The notes under the pieces: model-generated
The model's database searches: none
Seen by the model: the letters and a program-made list of their open reading frames with translations, nothing else
What the model was told of the DNA's origin: nothing
Made by a program: the position numbers and the translations under genes
Source of the DNA: Amborella trichopoda
Taxonomy: Eukaryota > Streptophyta > Magnoliopsida > Amborellales > Amborellaceae
NCBI RefSeq assembly: GCF_000471905.2
Contig: NW_006499751.1
Span: forward strand, 2,857,033 to 2,921,032
DNA length: 64,000 nt
Direction: 5' to 3'
Shown here: one piece after another, positions 55,441 through 64,000 of the stretch
Layout: each line of letters opens with the position of its first letter
Numbering within the stretch: the first letter of the stretch is position 1

Positions 55441-57942
55441 TTAGTACCATTTCGCCCAAAAAATATAATGGAAGAAATTGAGCAAGTTGAGAATGGCCAG
55501 CATAGCATAGAAAAGCTCAAGATGGCCAGCATTGAGATTCTGGGATGCGATCCACTCCCCAGTTGGTAGCCACGAGCCAATAAGGTTGGAAAGGGAGACT
55601 AGCACAGAGCTGAGGAAGTAGCCGAGAGCGGAGGAGCACCATGACATTGTGGTGCAGAGGCTCCTCATATGCACAGGTGCTTCCTGATAGAAGAATTCGA
55701 GCATTCCTGCTAAGGTGAACATATCTGAAATGCCCAATAACAAAAATTGACATCCTAGCCACAATACCGACATTGGCACTAGGCCCTGAGATGCATCAAC
55801 TATGCCTGCAGCCTTAGCAGCTGCCTTGCGCTTGACCTCCACAATTGCTGCCACCGCCATAGAGAAAGAGGCTAGTCCTAGGCCAACACCTATCCTTTGC
55901 AAAGGGGATAGCCGAGATCCAAGGATTCGATGAAAAAAAGGGACAGCAATGAGCATGAATATTATAGGTATAGCGTAGAGGGATGCTACAGGAAATTTGA
56001 AATTGTGGGTGATTCTTGTGTCCATTGTTTTGCCTTGTTCCACTGATAGAGTTTGGAGCTGGGCGAGGCAGCAGTTTAAGGCAATGGTGCACAAGAAAAT
56101 TGGTATGAGTCTCAGGAATTTCTTTGTCTCCTCCACTTGCTGCATGTTGCAACCCCTCAGAGCTGCCTTGTCTAAAACCCTGCATAATAAGTTCCAAATC
56201 AGTTATTCAAATTAACCTATTTCATCATGCCATATGCAAAGAAAATAGCCTACATGCTTCTCGTGCTTTAACATGCCACACTTATGTATGTTTTTCCAAG
56301 GAAAGTGAATAACAGTCGTGCTGTAACAGAGAGGCCCATTCTGTGTTGCCTTATTATTTAGGGTATCAGATATCAATATTTGATCGATGGAAATATATAT
56401 TTGGGCTAAGAAAAGAAATCAACATCCAATCAATATAACATAATGGAGAAGTGGATATTGCCTGAAGTGATTCCGAGACTTCGGATCCAAATCATTCCTG
56501 CATTCTTCAAGCGCGAACGAGCAGTTCCGATTCTGATATGCCAACACCAACACCTGACATCCAATCAGCAAACACTTTCTTGTTATTAAATAAACACTTA
56601 ATCCTCCTCTACTCATAGACAATAAAGAAAACCATCCTTATATCCACTGTCTACACTAGTTGGGGTAGTGGGTCACCCTATAAAACATGATAGGGTTTTT
56701 TCTGATGAAAAAAGGAAAACTAAATGCATGTTTAACTAAGAATAAAAAAAGCGAAAACCAAGCACACGTCTAGAAACAAAGAAGAAAAAAGCAAGGAATT
56801 AACCCAAAAGACCTAGTGAGTAACTCAATTTGTAAGTACATGCCTAAATAATGTGCATATTTAGCAGCAGAAAAAATAATTCCCTCTAACCATCCTTGAC
56901 TGAGACATAAATCTAGGAAAGAGAAGAAGACTCGCAGTAAAGGGGAATGAGAGTCCCACTTGAAATATTCTGGTGAAGGGGCTTCCTCCTGGTCGCTTGT
57001 GCCTATAAAAGGGCAAACCCGAAGAGAAGAGGAGCAGGGCAAGGCAGAGGGCGGCTGTGGCAATAGCAAAACCCCACTCCCAACCACGGTTTTCTTGCAC
57101 CCACACCACAACAGTCACAGCAACCAAGCCCCCGGCACACAATGAGAAGAAGAAGGAGTTGAAATACGTGGACACTTGAAGCTCATTGTGCTCGAACTGA
57201 TCGGCACCATGTGCTGGGAGTGCTGCCTTCACTCCGCCGGCCCCCACTGCCATCGTATACAGTCCCACATACAGCATTGCTGTGTGCCCAACCGATGGCT
57301 TCCTTCCATTATTCCCTGGATGCAGCGAATTCACGTCGTTTTGCACCATCAACAGAACCAACCCCTGCTCTCACAAGCACGTCTCACCAAACTATTATTT
57401 CTTGAAGTCGAAATATTGTGTTCATTGTATTTGGTAAATTCAATCTGTACCAAATATTGGGCAAGAAATTCTGGTGCATGGGAATAAGGAAGGATGCATG
57501 AAAAGGAATGTAATGCATATGGTAAAGAGGAAGGGTGTCCTTGTATTAACAAAGATAAAAGGTGCTGACTGACCTTAATTATAGTTAATCTGCACCATCC
57601 GTCTTTGCAAACAGTTGAAACCCCATACCACGTACCATAGATATGATTGTTATACTTTTCCTACTTGTAAAGTTTCTATTCTATGAATGGGTACACAAGT
57701 AGTTGTAAGTGAAGGCATTAGTACCACTAATTCAGTTGTACCAAAAAGCATGACACTCCAAAACCTGGTGAGGAAGGAGTCTGAGACAAAACCACCAAAC
57801 AGAGAAAGAAGATACGTAATGGCCATGTAGTTGGTCACCATGTTAGCAGCGGCGGGACCAGAATAATGCATCGATGATTGCAAAAACGTCACCAGATTTG
57901 TGGCATTTGAAGAAAACACCATATTCTCCAAGGCTTCTGTCA
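55441..57942 (-). CDS. NPF (NRT1/PTR) family membrane transporter, NPF4-like, four exons found
   Basis: Proton-coupled transporter of the major facilitator superfamily (PTR2 domain). NPF members carry nitrate, peptides or hormones; NPF4 members include abscisic acid importers. Exons on the minus strand: 57,942-57,725, 57,364-56,960, 56,553-56,462 and 56,179-55,441, joining in frame for 484 codons with no stops. Landmarks: ALENMVFSSNATNLVTFL and GGFVSDSFLTRFW (TM2-TM3), GLYTMAVGAGGVKAALPAHG and GADQFE, VVWVQENRGWEWGF, SGLPFYRHKRPGGSP, a short central loop, VLDKAAL, QVEETKKFLRLIPIF, LNCCLAQLQTLSVEQG, QRIGVGLGLASFSMAVAAIV and YFLSSVLVS. About ten membrane segments are covered. The first exon (start codon, ExxER-type motif) is not found, so length falls ~40-60 residues short of family size. 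The subclade assignment rests on sequence resemblance alone. Confidence 0.88.
56180..56461 (-). other. Probable GC-AG intron of the NPF gene
   Basis: The 92-bp exon 3 must end at CACTTCAG for the frame to join HFR to VLDKAAL in exon 4. The next intron bases are GCAATATC, a GC donor with AG-GCAA context, and the acceptor is TTATTATGCAG. No GT donor nearby keeps the frame. The other two introns found (57,724-57,365 and 56,959-56,554) are GT-AG. Confidence 0.65.
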
Positions 57943-60489
57943 CTGCTTACACAAACAAAAATAGAAGGGAAGGGTCATTCTTTAACTTGTGTGTACATAG
58001 AATTGTGCTTGGCTGTGGATGAATGGTTATGGTGATTACAATTCCAACACTAAGAGTTCCTAGAGAATAGAGAGAGAAATTGTGAAATTGCTTCCCGAAG
58101 GCATTTTCAGTTCTAACGAATGAATGTGTATAGTGTGGTCCTGTAGGAACATATCATAATGTTGTTATGCTTCTCAAGCAGCTAGTTAGGGAGGTTGTTT
58201 ATGTCAAAGTTGGAAATAATCTTTGATTCAAGTTCAAGAGAAAGAAAAACGACCTTCCGTTCTTAATGTTGGACATCAGACCTGGTTTTCAATGGTTTGA
58301 AATTATTTGAAAAGTATGCAAGAATGAAGAGATTGAAAATTTTAGCACTTAAGCGAGAGAAACTCAAGATATCTATGGTAAAGTTCTAATGTTTTATGTT
58401 ATGGCTTGTATATGGCCCTTAACCTTAAATAATAGCAGCAGTGCCCCTCTTCAAACCATGCCTAAGATGCAATTTTGGTGTCAAAGAGCCTTGCCATAGC
58501 CTGAAAATCTATTTTTTCAATGTAGATCAAATAAATCCATAAAAAGCTTGAAAATCATGAAAATGGACACTTCAAATAGTGCTTTACAATATACATCTTG
58601 AGATCGAGATGATCAAACGGAGGGTTTTTTAGAGTTGGAACAATCTTTTCAAGTGGGTCTTTGAGGTGTATCACTTATATGGTATAAGGTTGATGCCCTA
58701 TAGAAATGTTTTCCATATATGTCTGTACCTTTAGTTTTCATGTAATATAATGGAAAATGGTCATTTTAGTGTTGAAAAAAGTGTGTTTGCTAAGGGAAAT
58801 TAAGCCTTATTCAGTTGAAAATCTCAAAATTATGTCAAAAATCTAGAAGAATGAAGAGAGAAATCTAGAAGACTAAAGAGAGACAACTAAAAGATTTTCA
58901 AAATCAAGTTAATGAAATGAAATGAAACTCTAATGTAATTCTTGCGTCCTTACATAGGCCCAAGAAAAAGGACCTGTAAATGATGAAGAGAAGCGATGGC
59001 TGTCGAATTAGTCTATAAAACATATCCAACAGTGAAATTTTGGCATTATAAGGTTCAAAAGAAAATGTTGTAGTAGCAATATAGATTTTTCATATTCTAG
59101 CTAATGAATGTGTATAGACTGGTCCTGCAAGACCATAGCAAACTAGCATACTTTGTTCTACTGCTCAAGTTGTTTATGTCAAAGATGGAAATAATCTTTG
59201 ATTCAAGTTCAAGAGAAAGAAAATGACTTTCCCTTCTTAATGTTGAACATCAAATACAATCTGTAAGTGTTAGGACTCGAGAGAGAGGGTCAAGGTTTCT
59301 ATTGTGCAGTTCTAATGTTTTCCCACATTCATTAGAGCCCTAGATAAGTCTTCTAAAAAATGAATAGAGGGCTCTAGAATTAGTCTACAAGCATCACCAA
59401 GGGTATATATATGGGGTATGGTTTGTATAAGGCCTCACACTTAAAGAATAGAAGTAATGTGCACCTTCAAACCATGCTCACGGATGCAATTTTAGTGCTG
59501 CAAAGCCTTGCTAAAATCTATTTTTTTCATAATTATAAAATTTAAAGATTCAGACTTGGTGCAGATCAAATAAATCTACAAAAAGCTTGAAAATCATGAA
59601 AACGAACACTCCCAATAATGCATTACAAGATGCACTATTGTAATGCAAGATGTATCTTGCGCTATTAGATATATCTATACATCTTGAGGTCTAGATGATC
59701 AAATAGAGGATTTTCTAGAGTTGGGACAACCTTTTCAAGTGGGTTTTTGAGTTGTGTGCTACTTCTACAGTATAAGGTTGACACCTTATATAAATTCCTT
59801 TATATACGTGCATACCTTTATGTTTTCAAGTAATATTGTCGGAAATCGGCATTCTAGTGTTCAAAAGAGTGTGTTGCTAAGGGAAATTAAACCTTAATCA
59901 GTTGAAAATCTCAAAATTATCTTAAAAGTCTCAAAATTATCTTAATTTATCAACGTGTTAATGAAGTTAACTTGAGATGATTATAGTAGCCAATACATTA
60001 GTGAACATGGGATTCTCAATACAGTGCATATCTAGGAGTGGATGATGCAGGACAGGATGATTCATACTTATACATTTTTCTATCAAATTTTAAGATGTAT
60101 CCTAGGGACTATTAGTTTAGACTTATTTTAATTTTCTAGGATTTTAGGGGCAAGTTAGTTAGACTGGTTGTCTTTTGTAATTATTTATTTTGTTGGGAGT
60201 AAAATTGTCATTACAAAATAATTATCAAACTCTCAAGTGAATGGTGATCATCAATATGTTTTTCTATCCGCTGATATAACCTCACATATAATGAGAGTCT
60301 TTTGCCTTTGTCATTACATAATGGTGACCATCAATATGTTTTAGATGCGTTTTATAGTCATGCTTTGAAACATATTATAACAAATTTCCAACAAAGACCA
60401 TGAGAAGATTTTGGTTTTTCTATCACCATTATCATTTTAATTTTTTTTAATTAATTGGGGTTGACCAAATGAATCATGGTTCTTCATTC
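57943..60489. other. Upstream flank / possible first intron of the NPF gene with duplicated segments
   Basis: AT-rich, with no open frame matching the expected first NPF exon. A diverged tandem duplication with offset ~984 bp occupies most of it. The 515 bp after it (59,975-60,489) show nothing recognisable. Confidence 0.6.
58110..59970. repeat. Diverged ~1-kb tandem duplication
   Basis: Copy 1 (58,110-58,860) and copy 2 (59,090-59,970) share GGAAATAATCTTTGATTCAA, AAAAGCTTGAAAATCATGAA, CTTTTCAAGTGGGT and GGAAATTAA.CCTTA in the same order. Part of the unit reappears near 63,775-63,960. Confidence 0.85.
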
Positions 60490-61760
60490 TACTATATTAA
60501 AGGTCATATCAGCACCATTTCTTTTCGGATTACTTCCAACCACATCCTTTTGGACCTACCCCTTGCCCTTTTCAATCCTTCTACTTGAACTAACTCACAT
60601 CTTCTAATAGATGTATTTGGTTGGCACCACACATGGTTAACCCACCTAAATCTACTATCTCTTATTTTATTGCCTATTGGTGTCAAGCCTAAATTCTCTC
60701 GAATAGATTAAATTCGAATTATATCACTTCTTATCTTGCCACTTATCCATCTCAACATCCTCATCGCTGCTACACTAATTTTATGAGTATATTGTTTTTT
60801 GTCCGTCAACATTCCACCCCATAGAGCAAAGGTCTCATCGTTGTCCTATAGAACTTGACATTTAGCTTCATTGGTATGCGGTGATTACATAAAATTCTAG
60901 TTGCATATCTACACTTTGCCCATCAGCTCTATTTCTGGGTGCGACATTTTCCTCGATCTCTCCATTTTCTTGGATTATCGACCCAAGATATTGAAAATGC
61001 GGTTTTTTGGAATTTCTAACCGTTAATCTTAACTGCTTCCTTGTCTATACTCCTATAATTAAATTTGTACTCCATATACTCTATTTTAGTCCGACTAATT
61101 TTAAAACTTTTGGATTCAAAATCATCCCTCCAAAGTTCTAACTTTGTGTTAATATCGTTTCCGGTTTCATCAATCAAAACTATGTCATCTACGAACAACA
61201 TGCACCATGGTTTCTCATCCTGTAGGTGCTTAGTTAAGTCATCCATAACTAAGACAAAGAGGTACGAGTTCAATGCTGACCCTTGATGTAGACGTATTAT
61301 TACTGAAAACTCACTCATCTCTCCACTAGTTATTCGTATATTAGTTAGCACTTCTTCGTAAATTAGTTAGCACTTCTTCGTACATATCTCCCACCAAGTC
61401 AATGTAGTGTCTAGAGAAGCCTTTCTTTTTCAACACCCGTCAAATCAAATATCGAGGTACTCTATCATAAGCTTTCTCTAGGGCAATAAAGACCATATGG
61501 TAGTCTTTCCCTTTCGCCCTAAACTTCTCAATCAGTTGCCTAAGAAGGAAAATAGCCTCAGTTGTTGACCTTCTTGGCATAAAACCAAAATGATTTTCAA
61601 ATACACTCGTTTCATGTCTTAGTCGCTCAGTCACTCTATCCCAGAGCTTTATAGTATGGCTCATAAGCTTAATCTCTCGATAGTTCACATAATTCTGTAT
61701 GTTTCCTTTGTTCTTGTAAATAGGTACCATAATACTTTTTCTCCATTAGTCTTTATGTAA
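60490..61760 (-). pseudogene. 5'-truncated L1-type LINE reverse transcriptase
   Basis: ORF2 of a plant LINE, copying RNA at the target site. From the minus strand: VPIYKNKGNIQNYVNYREIK, HFGFMPRRSTTEAIFLLRQL and FIALEKAYDRVPR (first catalytic Asp replaced by Ala) in 61,730-61,440. GSALNSYLFVLVMDDLTKHL and LFVDDIVLIDET (Asp pair intact) in 61,351-61,016. The C-terminal RWVNHVWCQPNTSIRRCE and GRSKRMWLEVIRKEM in 60,686-60,504. Frameshifts separate the parts; a 22-bp duplication lies between the first two. Endonuclease and ORF1 are absent. Confidence 0.9.
61341..61384. repeat. 22-bp direct duplication in the LINE remnant
   Basis: TTAGTTAGCACTTCTTCGTA plus two bases occurs at 61,341 and 61,363. 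Its length is not a multiple of three, so it breaks the RT frame. Confidence 0.93.
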
Positions 61761-61942
61761 TGATAGAAATACCAATTTGATCGGCCATGTTAATGTGACC
61801 AAAACAAAATATTTCTATTGAATATTCAAAATGATTTTATTTTTTTTTAAATTCCTTAATATTTTGATTTATGAAAATTTTGATTATAGCAATTGAGGTT
61901 TGGGCATCTTAGCTTAAATGGATTGTATTTACTATCAAACAC
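61761..61942. other. Short AT-rich spacer
   Basis: No gene, repeat or element recognised. Confidence 0.6.
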
Positions 61943-62105
61943 TAGGGTTGGCAATGGACCCGTCCAGACCCGGGATCCGACGGATAGACCTGACCTCAGG
62001 CCTAGGTATGAGTCCAAATTTTGGACCCGAAAAGTCGGGTTTGGGTCTAAAACCTTAGCCCAAATACTATTTGGGGCTGGGTCCAGCCGTACCCAACCTG
62101 AATAA
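61943..62105. repeat. GGGTTGGCAATGG-type MITE-like repeat (one end)
   Basis: Starts TAGGGTTGGCAATGGACCCG, then GACCCGA.-rich sequence. It resembles the neighbouring copy at 62,308-62,456 but lacks a clear inverted right end. An open frame here is a by-product. Confidence 0.5.
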
Positions 62106-62307
62106 TATGGGTATATGTTTTATGGGTTTCATAAATGTTGCCGATACATTTGCTTCCTAAAAATTTCCAGTTATTACATAAAAACAGTAAGGAATGTGGG
62201 TATATGTGGGTATCCATAAATGTTATGCAATAGTGTAAATGATGCAAATAATATAGGTATATGATGGTAAGAAAAAAAAAAAGGGGGGAAGATGAAGCTC
62301 AGAGTCA

Positions 62308-62456
62308 TAGGGTGGCAATAGACCCAGACCAGGGACCCGACTGGTCCAAATATGGGGCCAATTTTTGGACTCGAAAGGTTAGGTCCGGTTTTTAAACCTG
62401 GACTTGAATGCTATTTGGATTTGAGTCTAATCAGACCCCACTCGTTGCCACCCCTA
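62308..62456. repeat. MITE-like repeat with GGGTGGCAA inverted ends
   Basis: A 149-bp unit starts TAGGGTGGCAATAG and ends CTCGTTGCCACCCCTA, which is TAGGGGTGGCAACGAG on the other strand. The TIR resembles those of hAT-type non-autonomous elements. No 8-bp target duplication is evident. Confidence 0.6.
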
Positions 62457-63774
62457 TCAAATACAAAGACGATGAATGCTTGCCAAAAATAAAGCATCAA
62501 AACCAAGAGTCCAACGAACGTGTTCATGGAAAGAGACACCCAAAAGTGGAATCCATTCGGAGAATCATGTAGAGCCACAAACCATTGCATTTGTTCCACT
62601 AAGAAATTGCATGACCGTTTCGGTTTTATCAAAGGACATGCTTAGCATGCAGCCAAGTCCGCAAATGTACAAATGTGGGCTTGGCAATAAATATAGTTTT
62701 AAATATAATTTTATTCTAATTTTTAAAGAATATATAATTTTTAACATAAAGATCAGAACTTTGAAAAAATAAATAATAATTATATTAAGAAAACATTTGG
62801 ACTGTTAATTACAATTATGTTTAGATGGACCATCTAGTTGCATCTATCTTTAAAATGGATGCTTTATACCTCTGAATTGTATATTGTACGCCCAGATCGC
62901 ATGAAACAATTGTTCCTTATCAAATAGTACAAGTAAGTATTTTTTTACTTGTCTTGCTGATTTTAACCAATAAACTTGGGTATATTTCATAAAATAAGAG
63001 GGTCTAAGTGTCTTTAAAAAACTCTAAAGCATTGTTGGAAAAAAAGTGGCTTTCCACTTAAAATAATGTTAAAAAAATAGTGGCTTTCCATGCTAGACGT
63101 GTGCAAATACACCTCCAAAGACTTTTTAAAATTAGTGATTAAAATGGAATATGTAATCAATTAAATACGACATGCACTCAATAAAATGGAGTTGCATAAA
63201 GAATTGTCAAATTGTAAATATAATAAGAATCATCCTTGAGTATAAGAAGATGCTAGAGCTCTAGGACCGACGCTGATACAAGTGTTGTTTATATTCTAAA
63301 TAGGTTTCCAACTAAAACTATAAAATTGATGGCATGTCCAGGAGCTTGGACTGATAATAGACTGAGAGTTACCTTTCTTCAATCTTTGCTACATTGCAAA
63401 AGGGGCAATTTGGAAAATTTTCAATTTTTTTTATGCGTAATACCCGATTGACATAGAACTTTAAAATAATACACCAATTTGTTCCTTTAGTGATATTTTA
63501 AGGGGTATCATTTTGTTTTTTAATATTTTTTAAAAAAAAATTGGTTATAAATTTGGTAGAAACTTAAAATTCATAAAAGCAACAAGCATATTGACTGTCA
63601 ATATCATTTCATTCGTGAGCTTATGTAGGAGAAAGAAATGGATTTTAAGCTTTATAAGAGTCATGATCAAGTACCAATATTTTCATAAAGCCGCTTAACT
63701 TTGAGAGTTTCAATAAATTGAACAGTACGGTGCTAATGATGCCCCTTGAAAAATTAAGGTTCAAGGAGGAGTGT
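62457..63774. other. AT-rich intergenic DNA
   Basis: No recognisable gene. Frames of 60-98 codons here are not conserved with anything I recognise. Confidence 0.6.
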
Positions 63775-63960
63775 TGAAAATAACACCTATTCTTTTATGG
63801 TTTGAAATTCTATGAAAGTACTAGAATAATGAAATCTAGATACCAAAAGTGATGTTAGTAAATGATAGTTCAATGTTACTCCCTCATCTTTACTTAGAGC
63901 CCAAGAAAAGTCTTCCTGGTGAAGGGAGAGCACTAGAATTTGTTTCTCTCTTTCTCCACA
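63775..63960. repeat. Partial third copy of the upstream duplicated segment
   Basis: GGTTTGAAATTCTATGAAAG, AGAGCCCAAGAAAAGTCTTC and AGAGCACTAGAATTTGT recall parts of 58,300-59,000 and 59,330-59,400. Confidence 0.5.
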
Positions 63961-63961
63961 T

Positions 63962-63969
<8 letters not shown>

Positions 63970-63994
<25 letters not shown>

Positions 63995-63995
63995 C
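63970..63995. repeat. TA dinucleotide microsatellite
   Basis: About 13 uninterrupted TA units after a CACACACA run, at the right edge of the window. Confidence 0.97.
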
Positions 63996-64000
63996 CCTAA

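Noticed and set aside
55814-56197. 127-codon frame overlapping the last NPF exon
   Set aside because: Out-of-frame shadow of the exon, which has clear transporter motifs.
62300-62464. 8-bp target duplication for the MITE-like unit
   Set aside because: CAGAGTCA on the left and TCAAATAC on the right do not match.

Overview
This window is plant nuclear DNA, almost certainly from an angiosperm with a large, retrotransposon-rich genome. The evidence is the Tat-type Ty3/gypsy LTR retrotransposons, a captured plant mobile domain (PMD) reading frame, an intron-containing NRT1/PTR-family (NPF) transporter gene and a plant L1-type LINE remnant. I see no bacterial operons, CRISPR array, rRNA or tRNA genes. 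The species cannot be named from the sequence alone.

Positions 1-54,325 are a chain of decayed Ty3/gypsy elements, which I group into three families. Family A (LTRs starting TGTTTGAACG or close to it) has three copies. A1 (+) has lost most of pol. A2 (+) keeps only integrase, the 3' region and LTRs, and shares an LTR with A1. A3 (-, 30,757-45,652) is the most complete. Family B (+, about 18,533-30,396) has lost its 5' end and is joined directly to an A-type LTR. It keeps degraded gag end, protease, G-patch-like linker, RT, RNase H, archaeal-type RNase H, integrase, a long 3' region and a 3' LTR. Family C (-, 45,653-54,325) keeps its 5' LTR, a tRNA-Arg-type primer binding site and gag. Its pol is gone, and an antisense PMD pseudogene sits downstream of gag. 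All coding parts carry stops and frameshifts.

The most unusual content is noncoding. The 3' regions and LTRs carry many separate families of short tandem repeats, and several of these are self-complementary. They include 52-bp hairpin units in the LTRs, 96-bp, 126-bp and 44-bp arrays in A, and GACAC-type palindromes in B. A series of modules in A resembles the complement of the Tat primer binding site. The A copies share stop codons and have no visible protease, and two different substitutions hit the same integrase catalytic residue. This fits a lineage that spread using proteins supplied by other elements.

From 54,326 onward the sequence is ordinary AT-rich plant DNA. It contains one apparently functional host gene, an NPF4-like transporter on the minus strand (55,441-57,942). 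Four exons join in frame, one intron appears to be of the rare GC-AG class, and the N-terminal exon was not found. To the right lie a diverged ~1-kb tandem duplication, a truncated LINE reverse transcriptase (60,490-61,760, minus), two short GGGTGGCAA-type MITE-like repeats and AT-rich DNA ending in a TA microsatellite.
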